64,000 nt of DNA, taken from assembly GCA_900239685.1 (NCBI GenBank), contig OENT01000160.1:114687-178686 (forward strand), written 5' to 3'. Origin of the DNA: Rotaria macrura (taxonomy: Eukaryota; Rotifera; Eurotatoria; Philodinida; Philodinidae). The notes beneath the pieces were generated by a model. The model was not told the origin of the DNA, did no database searches, and saw only the letters and a program-made list of their open reading frames with translations. A program made the position numbers and the translations under genes. Of this stretch, positions 14,101 to 24,200 are shown in pieces; the stretch's first letter is position 1; each line of letters opens with the position of its first letter.

Positions 14101-17100
14101 AAAATTTTTCATGAACATTTTTCACTTGACTCCTTAGATTAATAGAAGAATATATACAGTTATGATGACGAAAATTAATGAATTACATGTATGAATGAAA
14201 ACGAACAATTTTGTCCATTGAATTCAATATGATGAGAGACACTCAACTCATTTTATAAGTCAAATGAAGTCTTCGATTTTTAAGACAGTTTTCATTCAAA
14301 TTTCATGTTAGAATCTAAACATTATTAAACGCTAAGTCATCTTGAACAAATCATCGATAGCTGTTTGTCTCACAATATTTATCCAACATTACATTGACTA
14401 CTATATTAACATAGCAAATCTAGCACATCATAAGTCTTTCCAAAACTGAATCTGCTAGTGTATCATCAACTAGACCATTTGAATGATTAAGATTGAAGAA
14501 ATCTAAGTCAAACCGATAGTTTTTTGACAGTTATAACGAGTAACAGTTGTAGGCTGAATGTCTTATGTTTTCGGAATGTCTTACGGATTTACTGAGATTT
14601 TTAATAGGATACTGTAATGCCACTCTGGTATTAAAAAATAAGACTTGTTAAAGTTCGACTTCAAAATTTGCAAGAAAAAATTCTCAATTAATATCTAGTG
14701 AAGATTTGCGAATTTCGAAGTCGCGATTCAACAGATCAATTTTTTAAATACCTGATGGGTACCATGTTGTAGATTTTGGTATTACTTACGACGACGCGTC
14801 AAATGAACATCATCTCTGTCTATAGGTGATTTGACACCTAAATATGTTCCGTGGTACAGCACTATCGTGTGCCGTAAGATAACAGAAACACAGTTTATTC
14901 CTTAATATACTAAATTCTGAGTATATATATATATATATATATATGTTTTCCTTGGTGGCCCGACAATCGAGCCTTCGTTAGATACTTAAATAAGAATAAT
15001 ATTTATATCACCATGCGTCATTTTATCGTCTTGTTGATACACTGTCACTGACCTGCATACTTAAGATAATCATCTTTGTATATTGGAAGAAGTCTTCCAA
15101 CCTACTATTTTTGAACTGTTCATCTAGTCTTCATTGATATTTCTTTTGTCATAGTATTGTTGCACAGTGTCAACTCTAATATCTTTCAGAAACGAGGACC
15201 AACTTCTGCTCTTTGAGGTTTCATTATTCGCGTGTTTACAAATATAATTCTGCTGATCATGCACAGATGTGAATGTATGTGAACAGAACACCTTCACCTA
15301 CGCTCACACTCCCCGTAAGTAAACAAAGCAACAAAGTAGCAGTTGATCCTTGAATTTTACGCATTCACGATAAACATCGTGTGATAAAAATGTAGTAAGA
15401 CAGAAAAATAATGAATAATAAGTGAAAATATTAATTTGATAAACTTATTCGTTTTCGTCAAGATGGCTAACTTAGCTACGGAGGAGTGTAGTAGCGAGTC
15501 GTTAATCCAAATCTACTTGAAATCTTATTAAACGAGTAGAAACAAACTGTAAATGAATCATATAAATCTTCTTAACATAGATATTATGATTGCATTAAGT
15601 AAAATCATTTATTTGTTCGACGTCGGTAAGAATCAAATCGATAGTTGTAGTTTAAATATCATAATGAGAGTAGATGTTGTAAACTATATCGAATTGTAGT
15701 CAAAAACTTTTGTTTTATCAATAAATATTTTCAAGAATGCCTTGTCATTTGATGATCGCTCGCCTGGCCATTTTAATCGGCTGAATGAAAATGAAATCAG
15801 TGGAGCACGTCGTCGACGTTTACTAGAAATTCAAATGTGGTGCTTAATTCGCGAAATTACGATTTTTCTATGTTTCTTAATCATAATTTATCTTGCTAAT
15901 TATTCAAACATTAATTCTAATCGATATATTCAAGTAAGACATTTACAGCATTATTTTTCGGATTCAAACCATATCAACACAGATTATACAAAAGTAAGAA
16001 TTCAAAGGACTAGTGGCGCTAAGGGCGTTTTTTATTCCGTATTTTTTTCAAAAAAAAACCCATAAGGTTAGAATCACCATTCAATTCTGAACAAAGTAAG
16101 CGATTTGATTTGTTAACAATTTCAAAAAAAACACTTGCTTTTTATATCAAAATTTTCTTGATCAATAGGGTATCGACAATGCTGATCACGAATATAGTAT
16201 TGATTTTGCTTTAAATTGTTCGAGAAGCTCAGGAAACGTTGCTTTCTGAGATTCACCGTTTTTCGTCCTTTTTTGTGTTTGATCGACTTGAATCCACAGC
16301 ACTGTTTTGAGAATAATAAAAATATTTTTCAGACGCAGAACATGAATTGCTCTACTCGAATCATGCCGGATCAGAACTTGAAAACTAAATCTTCGCTCCA
16401 CTTTCAGTTCGAACTGGAAAAACTCAAAACACTTTCAAAATTTTCTAACTACACGGTATACATTTTATTACTATTCAGTCTCCATCTCATGAGTTATATA
16501 CATGATTCGATGCAGTTTCTCGTAATCTTTCCAAATATGACCTAAAAACGAGAGAGAAGAGTTGCATTATGTTCAGAAGGGCTTAAACTCAGAAAAAGCC
16601 CGTTTCATGCCTTCATGAGATCGATTTCAGCTCTACAACAGGTTAAAATTTTAATTTAACCGTCATATTTGGAATCAGCAGGAAAAATACATACACCGAA
16701 GTGTTTCATATCATTCTAATTAGAATGCTGTTCCATCCAAACATTCGCCTGCCCCCCCCCATCAGGGGAAGCTAAAAATTCGATCGCCCATAAATTAGCA
16801 CTAACACTACAAGACCGATCCAACGAACGTATTTTTTAACTTTTAACTTTTTGCGAAAGTTTCTGGAACTCTTCGGACTAATGCATAAGCAATCGAATTT
16901 TAAGCTTCCCCTGATTGGGGGGGGGGGCAGGCGAATGTTTGGATGGAACAGCATTCTAGTTAGAATGATATGAACACTTCAGTGTATGTATTTTTCCTGC
17001 TGATTCCGAATATGACGGTTAAATTAAAATTTTAACCTGTTGTAGAGCTGAAATCGATCTCATGAAGGCATGAAACGGGCTTTTTCTGAGTTTAAGCCCT

Positions 17101-20100
17101 TCTGAACATAATGCAACTCTTTTCTCTCGTTTTTTGGTGAGGTGTCACAATGTCGACAGAAAAATGTCGACAAGCAAAACTTCGACAAGTACAAATACCG
17201 ACGAGTACAAATGTCGACAAAAATAATTCCGATATAAAAACAGGTCGAAATTTATATCGGAACACAGAAATGTGAAATTCCATGCTGTCGTTCATTTTCT
17301 TCTCTTTGTGTATATTCTACGTTCATGGCGGCCTGGATATACAGTTTAATTTGTGTTGCTTCTTTTTCGACTGAAAAATTTTCACTTTTTTCAAATAACT
17401 GTCATTCGTGGGCACACCATCATGCTAGTACAATCGACACATCATTTTATTTCGTCCATCTGGTGTGATCAGCGTCTCGTATTTCCTGAATGTCAACCAG
17501 TCCTTTTCTCAGTTTTTCGACCAGCAACAAACGCAAACCGATCTTAATCTGTGATGGATTCATCTATCATTTAAACAAAACCAGACCGAAGATCAAGTAT
17601 TGGTGTTGTAAGGATCGGATGCGCTCTGCTTATATGCATACCGATCACAAAGATCCGTATATCGGGAAGTCAGGTGACCATGAATCTCACTTACCGATAC
17701 CAGAAAGTATCGAAGTTAGTGTCTTTAAAGAGAATGTGAAAGAACGGATCGTAAAAGAGACAACCGCAATCGAAAAACTCTACGATAATGGAATGGGTTC
17801 GGCTGTTCTTAGTGAAGCTGCTATTGCCCTGGTTCGTATGGCAATAATCCATTTGTCCGAATATGATTATCCATAGTCATTCCTAGTTGGTACGAAATCA
17901 AAGTAGTTCAATCCATCTATGCTAGCACAGAAAAACTATGACTTTCGCTATTCTTTTCCGTATTCACGTATATTGTTCTTATTGATATGTATTGGATTTT
18001 GACTTAGTCAAAAAAATATATAATTTTATCATAGTTCAATTTTGTTATTGTTTTAAATTGTCGACATTTTGCATCGTCAACATTTTCTACTGTCGACAAT
18101 TTTGTTTTTTCGACATTTTTCTGTCGACATTTTGCTACTTTCCCGTTGTTTAGGTCATATTTGGAAAGATCACGAGAAACTGCATCGAATCATGTATATA
18201 ACTCATGAGATGGAGACTGAATAGTAATAAAATGTATACCGTGTAGTTAGAAAATTTTGAAAGTGTTTTGAGTTTTTCCAGTTCGAACTGAAAGTGGAGC
18301 GAAGATTTAGTTTTCAAGTTCTGATCCGGCATGATTCGAGTAGAGCAATTCATGTTCTGCGTCTGAAAAATATTTTTATTATTCTCAAAACAGTGCTGTG
18401 GATTCAAGTCGATCAAACACAAAAAAGGACGAAAAACGGTGAATCTCAGAAAGCAACGTTTCCTGAGCTTCTCGAACAATTTAAAGCAAAATCAATACTA
18501 TATTCGTGATCAGCATTGTCGATACCCTATTGATCAAGAAAATTTTGATATAAAAAGCAAGTGTTTTTTTTGAAATTGTTAACAAATCAAATCGCTTACT
18601 TTGTTCAGAATTGAATGGTGATTCTAACCTTATGGGTTTTTTTTTGAAAAAAATACGGAATAAAAAACGCCCTTAGCGCCACTAGTCCTTCTTTTCAATT
18701 CATCGGTATGAGATGATACTATCATATGTGTGTATAGATATTAACAATTGATCAATACTGGTATTGGTTACAAAATAGTTTTGCTCCGAATATTCATGCA
18801 CAACAGTGGTACAACGGTGAACCCCCTCGAAATTTAAGTGGTTTTATTAATGATAAATCAAATCGATTAATTGGACGGGCAATGATGAGACAATTACGTA
18901 TAAAATTAGATTCATGTCAAACACAAATATCTTCGATATGCAAGTATGATTATAGTTTTTTTAATGAAGAGAAACGATCGTACGAACCTGGTTGGATAAA
19001 TCAAACATCAAATATTTCGAATTCATCAATCAATCGAGCTTTTATTTATCGAACAGGAGACGATCTCGATACTCACATTTATGTAGGTGATCATGAAACA
19101 TATAATTCAGGTGGTTATGTATATGAATTTCGAGGTCGTTTAACTGATGTTCAAAGTAATCTTTCTGAGCTACATCGATTGAGTTGGATTGATGGTAAAA
19201 CACGAGCCATATTCCTTCAATTAAGTTTATACAATCCAAATGTTGAATTATATACTTGTGTCACACTTCTTACGGAATTTTCATCAACGGGTGGTGTATT
19301 TCCACAATATTATTTTGAACCATTTACTTTTACAGGTTGATATACATCTTCTTCTTTTTTTCATATCTATTTCGCTGTGTTTCTTCTCTCGTTAATTATT
19401 CTTATCTAGCCATTAAATCAGTTTTACAATTAGTCTGTACGATCCTTTATATTTTATTCATTATTTATTATATGATCATTGAAATTCGATATTTTTCTCA
19501 AATGAGATGGTCTTATTTCAAACGGTTTTGGTCTTATATTGAACTTGGTATCATAGGTTGTTCATGCGGTGTATTAGTTGTTTATATATGCCTACATCAA
19601 GAATCAAATCGAGTTGGTGAACGTGCCAAAGAAACAAATGGTTATGTTTATATTAGTTTAGAAATGGCAACATATCTAAATAATACACTAACATTTTTAC
19701 TTGGTTATTGTTGTTTTTTCGGTAACATAAAACTTATTAATTTCTTTCGATTTCATCGACGTGTAACAATATTTACTGATACTCTTCAATATGCAGCGAA
19801 AGATTTAATTTTATTTACAATGATGTTCAGTATTATATTTATAGCTTTCTTAATACTGTTCTACTTATTATTTTTTGGTAATTTGTTAAGTTGTTCATCA
19901 CTAGGATATACGGCTGAATCATTTTTTGGAATACTAATTGGACAGTTCGATATCAAGGCATTATATAATGTTTCACCAATTCTCGGACCAATTTGCTTTA
20001 GCCTATTTATTTTAACTGTTATATTTACTTGTATGAATATGTTTATTTCCATCATTGGAGATGCTTTTCGTATCGTACGTGAAAATGCAAAAACTAATAC

Positions 20101-20349
20101 GAATCAAGATTATGAAATAATAGAATTTATGCTTCATAAAATTCAACGTTTGTTAGGTACAATGGATTATAAATCTATGATAGTCTATTAAAATGATTTC
20201 TATTTTTAGGCTTGGGACAAGTAAATGAACGAGAAACCTTCGAAGAGCATGATGAAGAAATGCGATCAAAATATCGTGATCCAGTTGAAAATTTTCCCGA
20301 GAAAGTCGAGATACTATTCAATGCACTTGATCAAGTAAGAACAAGTTAA
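2356..20349 (+). CDS. Polycystin-1-like protein (REJ, GPS, PLAT, 11-TM channel-type)
   Basis: Membrane receptor/channel protein of the polycystin-1 family, about 2,439 aa. Exons: 2356-2419, 4106-5164, 5215-5675, 5727-5856, 5922-6117, 6184-6398, 6454-6708, 6772-7116, 8508-8566, 8623-8814, 8874-8999, 9071-9185, 9239-9555, 9638-10046, 10109-10359, 11129-11356, 11405-11506, 11590-11705, 11762-11927, 12790-13068, 13133-13281, 13350-13560, 13631-13762, 15736-15993, 18738-19335, 19410-20156, 20210-20349. Exon 1 encodes a signal peptide. Exon 2 is a Thr/Ser-rich stalk with 19-aa repeats. A REJ-like region follows, then a GPS near residues 1384-1420 with CFSTHLTSFAGGF (predicted cleavage HL/T). TM1 is near 1445, the PLAT domain at about 1483-1600, further TM helices with the extracellular TOP domain at 1946-2144, and a pore-like SLGYTAESFFGILIGQFD. 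Vertebrate N-terminal LRR and PKD repeats are not seen. The most uncertain parts are the exon 1-2 link and the last 5 codons after a possible donor at 20335. Confidence 0.9.
4255..4560 (+). repeat. Thr-rich coding minisatellite (57-bp unit)
   Basis: About five tandem copies of a 57-base unit encode TSLPNTTTTNTTTSQTVTV with small changes. One copy is shortened to 14 residues. The repeat lies inside exon 2 of the polycystin-like gene and would form a heavily O-glycosylated, mucin-like stalk. Unit number is likely to vary between alleles. Confidence 0.85.
7117..8507 (+). other. Long intron 8 of the polycystin-like gene
   Basis: This 1.4-kb intron joins exon 8 (codon split after its first base) to exon 9. 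Apart from the hairpin at 8091-8240 I see nothing coding or structured in it. Confidence 0.7.
8091..8240. repeat. Foldback element with 54-bp arms
   Basis: Arms 8091-8144 and 8187-8240 are reverse complements with few mismatches, around a 42-base centre. They carry CGTATACGGCCGTATTTTC, itself partly palindromic and much more GC-rich than the surroundings. It looks like a small non-autonomous inverted-repeat element in intron 8 of the polycystin-like gene. No target duplication is clear. Confidence 0.85.
10429..11086. mobile_element. Foldback element built of short CTAG-containing repeats
   Basis: The left arm, about 10429-10605, and the right arm, about 10934-11086, are diverged reverse complements. 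Each arm is itself made of tandem ~20-base units such as CTAGACCAATCTGAG. The spacer of about 330 bases is ordinary AT-rich DNA. TA runs flank both sides, so a TA target is possible but cannot be proved. It sits in intron 15 of the polycystin-like gene, between the two halves of the GPS. Confidence 0.8.
11087..11122 (+). repeat. (TA)n microsatellite at an intron acceptor
   Basis: A run of TA dinucleotides ends only six bases before the AG (11127-11128) that opens exon 16 of the polycystin-like gene. It replaces the usual pyrimidine tract. Length changes here could affect splicing of the GPS exon. Confidence 0.85.
13763..15735 (+). other. Long intron 23 of the polycystin-like gene
   Basis: Apart from the small element at 13970-14092 and a short TA run near 14926-14945, I see nothing coding or structured in these 2 kb. 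Confidence 0.65.
13970..14092. mobile_element. 123-bp MITE-like element with target duplication
   Basis: Arms of about 36 bases (13970-14005 and 14057-14092) are reverse complements starting CAGGCCTCGCAGAAGACCCT. The element is flanked by a direct repeat CTACTA at 13964-13969 and 14093-14098, the mark of a transposition event. It lies in intron 23 of the polycystin-like gene and carries no coding sequence, so it would need a transposase from elsewhere. Confidence 0.85.
16544..17136. repeat. Nested hairpin with opposed poly-C and poly-G tracts
   Basis: Arms 16544-16785 and about 16892-17136 are reverse complements with small differences. Each arm has a homopolymer at the same place: C near 16752-16760, and a longer G run near 16917-16927. 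The hairpin abuts the inner edge of the left TIR of the larger element and has no counterpart at the right TIR. It is therefore best read as a second element nested in the first. Confidence 0.8.
17150..17240. repeat. Left cluster of TGTCGACA-type subterminal repeats
   Basis: Four to five copies of TGTCGACA or close variants occur here. A matching inverted cluster lies at 18058-18132. Such paired subterminal repeats around a gene are typical of transposase or DNA-binding-protein sites in DNA transposons. The binding role is inferred. Confidence 0.7.
17490..17876 (+). CDS. FLYWCH-type zinc finger protein of the transposon
   Basis: The ORF of 128 aa starts at ATG 17490. Residues 16-68 have the FLYWCH layout: a basic start, ICDGFIYHLNK, then KYWCCKDR, then MHTDH, and a His pair at 64 and 67. 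Such domains bind DNA and often accompany MULE-type transposases. The second zinc-ligand Cys of the family, expected near residue 46, appears to be Arg/Ser here, so the finger may not fold normally. The C-terminal third (KERIVKETTAIEKLYD onward) is helical. No transposase domain follows. TGTCGACA repeat clusters flank the gene. It may be a remnant, or a helper protein of the element. Confidence 0.55.
   Translation: MSTSPFLSFSTSNKRKPILICDGFIYHLNKTRPKIKYWCCKDRMRSAYMHTDHKDPYIGKSGDHESHLPIPESIEVSVFKENVKERIVKETTAIEKLYDNGMGSAVLSEAAIALVRMAIIHLSEYDYP
18058..18132. repeat. Right cluster of TGTCGACA-type subterminal repeats
   Basis: This is the inverted partner of the cluster at 17150-17240. The two share the stretch TGTCGACAGAAAAATGTCGA in opposite orientation. 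Together they bracket the FLYWCH ORF and may mark the ends of an inner element. Confidence 0.7.
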
Positions 20350-20563
20350 ACATATTATCAAGATTTTATTTGTTTTCAATTAGATTTACACAACTCAACA
20401 TTATGAAGACAAATAGAGAGCATAAATGAAGTACATATTAATACATGTGTTAAAAATGAATGATCACCATTGACTTGATAAAAATGTTTTTTCTTAATTT
20501 TGTTTCATGAAATACAACTTATTTATTTATACAAGAAAGATTGTAAAATTTGCTTGAATGAAA

Positions 20564-20569
20564 AATAAA
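20564..20569 (+). promoter_or_regulatory. Candidate poly(A) signal of the polycystin-like gene
   Basis: AATAAA lies about 215 bases past the polycystin stop and seven bases before the stop codon of the opposing DUF2237 gene. If used, the two transcripts overlap at their 3' ends. Confidence 0.4.
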
Positions 20570-20575
20570 TCATAT

Positions 20576-21044
20576 TTACTGTTGTGTCATATCAATGGCT
20601 TTTGAAAGTAATGAATTGATTTGTTCCTGTTGTAAGTTTGCTGAATTTGTTGCACGTGCAAATATACTGGGTGCTTTGCCAACTTGAAATGCTTCGAACC
20701 ATCGTGATACACATAGACACCATTTATCACCTACCTTAAGACCTGGAAAAACAGGTGGATGTGGAGTCGATAAATCATTGCCTTGTGAACGTGTATAATC
20801 GAGAAAATCATTTGTCATTTGTGCACATACAGTATGTAAGCCATAATCATCCGGACAAGTAGCACAATAACCTAATAAGATCTCACGTATAAGTTTCGAA
20901 TTTAGTTAGAATTATTTTTTTGTCCTGTTTACCATTACGAAAATAACCCGTCAATGGTGAAGTAGAACACATTTCTAATGATGTTCCCATTAGATTTTGA
21001 AATGATTGATTGCCATTTAAAGCAAAACCTCCGTTGATCGTCAT
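20576..21044 (-). CDS. DUF2237 family protein
   Basis: This is a 135-aa protein of unknown function, in the family also known as COG3651. Exon 1 is 20933-21044 and exon 2 is 20576-20871, with a 61-base intron and a phase-1 junction giving GYC. Family signatures are seen in order: a Cys-containing start (EMCSTSPLTGYFRNGYC), DDYGLHTVCAQMTNDFL, SQGNDLSTPHP, then FPGLKVGDKWCLCVSRWFEA. Its length is close to that of bacterial members. The ATG at 21044 is the first in frame and lies 212 bases downstream of the IWS1 stop on the same strand. An AATAAA for this gene lies about 50 bases past its stop. The family is common in bacteria and unusual in animals, so it may have been acquired by transfer. Confidence 0.85.
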
Positions 21045-21256
21045 GTCGTACTTGTTTTTATTTTTGTTTTGATTATCGAAGTCTAGAATTTAGTAGTTCG
21101 ACATATAGAGTTTTTTTTGACGCTATCAACACAACGAAAGATAAATACGAAAACAAGATATAAACATGAATTGTTTTTTTTTTCTTTGTTTTAATGTTTC
21201 TCTCAATTTTATGAATACAAAAAAAGAAGAAGAAAAAAAATAAGAATTATTTCGGT

Positions 21257-24200
21257 TTACAAATGCATTTTATTTCCTTCGATACTAAGTTTAGTAATAG
21301 GCATCGGTTTTGAACTTCGTTTTAGATCTTGTTGTCGTCGTTTGATTGCGTCTAAGCGTGATATCGTTCTCTTTTTACCATCATCCTACATAATTAAAGA
21401 ATATCCGTAGGAAATTTTGATGCATTGAAGTCGTCGCGAAACAAACCTTTTTCTCTGGACAGTCAACTTTTGAAGCCGGCCGTATCACATAATCTTTATT
21501 TGATGCCCGTGGAACACGAGCTCGTGGACAATCCTCATCTTTATTCAGTTCATCATCATCATCAAGCCGTCTATTAAAGAAAAACGAAATAGAATTCATT
21601 CATTCGTCTTTTCAAGTGTCATAATGAACAAGTAAAACTCTCTGCGCCAATGACTATCAGAAAGTCTTATCATGAGCTGTAAGTCTCGTTCTGAGTATAA
21701 AGCAGTACATATATTTCAAGTTGAATGAATATTCGCTGCACTAAATCAACTATGTATGAGTCTTACTAAGACTCATGTTTTTGTTGGCAATTTCGATCGA
21801 TCCGTAAATCTTCCATATATACGTGCTCTAGTGCAGGATATTTGATTTTGATTGCTCATATTGAAATCGCGCATTGAAAAGTATACTAGATCACTATTAA
21901 GTATTAGATTGAAAAAAAAAGGAGAGTGTACGTAATCGAACCGATAGCAATGACTACTCGAAAGTATTCTCAAGAATTAAGATTGCTCGTATTCATTTTT
22001 GACTTTCTTAATTGAGTTTATGGGACCATGGAAGTCAACACCCAACTTTTCATTCTGAATCTTGAGGTATTATTCTCATATCAAGTTAAGTAGGTGAAAT
22101 TTTTCGAAAAGCTGAAATTCACTTCTTACAAATAGCCTACGGTACTTGTAAAAAAAAGATCATTCCGAATGGATTAGGTTTGATGCGCACCATACTGTAT
22201 TGCAGTACCGGTCTGTAGATAACAATTGATTTTATTCAGAAGTCTCCGGAAAAAAATGGGCTTCGAAAATGTTTTCCTCAAACACCTATCTTCTTATTTT
22301 CGATGTTTCGGCTGCGGAAAAAAACGTCAGTTTAGTCAGTTGTATCGCTTTCGATAACAACGCATAGTCAAAGTAGACAATTGGTGAAACTTAAATTATA
22401 TTCGACATAGCAGAAAAGTGCAAGTCGAAAAGCATACATTTAAAAACATACAAATACAAATACATCTTCGAAACTATAAGTCAATTTCATGGGAAAATAA
22501 TTAACTTTGGTCCAACTATTCTATCGAATTTTATACGAATTCTAAATCATTATTAGGAAAGCGAAATATCTTATTATATATACATATGTGTGATATTTAT
22601 AATTAAAACTTTTGGCAATTTACCTGTCGCTAGTGAATGGTAGGTCAACGTCAGCACTTCGATTTTTTGGTTTTCCGGTTAAAGATGTTTGTCGTTTAAG
22701 TGAAGCTTGATCGGCATCTCGTTGTTGTCGTTCTTCACGGGATAAATGGTTATAATCAGTATCCAAATTAAAGATCGGTCGAGCCCAATCATCTTGAAAT
22801 AGAAATTCGATAGAAATCTTAAAGTAAAAAACGCTAACAAACGTACGAATAATTTTCATTAGTTTTATTTTATTTTCTCTTGTTTCACGTGGATGTTTAT
22901 ATAAATACATAAGAGCTTTTCCAATACCACTATCACGTAGACCATCAGCATTGATAACGCCAAACTACAATGACAACAGATCAAACATTAAATTAACTGA
23001 TTATTGTAAAATAACTGCGTCTTGTACGACTATTGTTTTTCCGAAATAATTGACATCATAGCTAATTAATTCGACAACATTAAAATTTTCTTATGCCTCA
23101 ATCACGTTTATCGACACTGTTAGAGTAATAAGCTTTACAAGTTCTATTGAATTTATGTTACCTTATAGAATTCTTAGTAAATCTTGTTTTCCCTATTCAA
23201 AAAAAATGATGTTTTCAGAAATTTGAATATTGATTTTAACTGTACACTTTTCAAAAAAAATAAAAAATAAGAAAATACATTAGTTTTGAGTGTCGTCTAA
23301 ACGAAAAATATAGGACTTGGAAGTTGACTAATCTGACTTCTATAACTAGTCTATAGAACATCAATATCAAGTTTATTTATTAACAGTGCATTTTACTTAG
23401 ACTATCAAGTTAATCAAGATTTATCTATGCATACAGCTTTAAAAATATCGTCGACTTTAAAGCATGACTAAACATGAATCTATATGATAATGTATTTTAA
23501 TATACTTGTTGAAGAATTTTGATTAATGATTCACGAATTTTAATATTCGGTAAACTTTTATCGGGTAGAGGACTAAGCCAATCCTAGAAATAATATACGA
23601 AAACAACAATTTGAAAATAATCTATGTGTCACATAATTGATTTCGATTACTCTAAAAACATTCAATATGCCATTTTCAAGGAAGATTTCGGTTAAATCAG
23701 CTCGACATAAATGTTGTTCAACATCAGGTAATAGAAGAAGTTTAGCTGTTGCTGGTTGTCGACTTTTGTTGAATAGACGATCTTCTTCTGTAGCTACTTT
23801 CATTTGATGAATTAATTTTGATACAAGTTGATCACCATCAGGACCAGCCAGATCAATATCACCGTTTTTTCCACCACGACGTCGATTTCCACGACGTTTT
23901 TCGGCTTTTCTTTCCAAATATAAATCAATGTCATAGGTGATAGCACTAGAAACACGCAATGAGACAACGAAAATTTACTTTCACATAGAAGATTTTATTA
24001 TTTGTTTTTGTCAATCTACTTTTTTGAAGCAGCATGATTAGATTTACGTAATGATGCATCTTCATCTTCATCATCCGTATCACCTGTTTGTTGTTGTTGC
24101 TGTTGTTCAGTGTCATCGTCATCTTGTTCTTGTTCTTGTACTCCTTCATTATCGTTAAGATCCTCTAATTCAGCAGCAACTTCTTCTTGATCGTCATGTT

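Larger units (their letters stand above)
16005..18690. mobile_element. 2.7-kb transposon with 542-bp terminal inverted repeats
   Basis: Terminal inverted repeats 16005-16546 and 18149-18690 are 542 bases each and almost identical; I found one substitution, A/G near 16524. The outer ends read AAGGACTAGTGGCGCT. Inside, left to right, are a 593-base hairpin, a cluster of TGTCGACA motifs, a FLYWCH ORF and a second TGTCGACA cluster. Long TIRs plus a FLYWCH protein fit a Mutator-like (MULE) element, but no transposase is present, so it is probably non-autonomous. A short AATTCA is found on both sides (15999-16004 and 18697-18702), the right copy six bases away from the TIR, so there is no clean target duplication. 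It lies in intron 24 of the polycystin-like gene. Confidence 0.85.

Noticed and set aside
15742..15993. A separate small gene starting near 15742
   Set aside because: The apparent start is TTG, and the segment continues the polycystin reading frame from exon 23 after an AG at 15734-15735.
16216..16545. 109-codon ORF repeated identically at 18150-18479 on the minus strand, plus a 71-codon pair at 16186-16401 and 18294-18509
   Set aside because: These are the same DNA in the two terminal inverted repeats. They have no recognisable domain, and the identity is explained by the TIRs.
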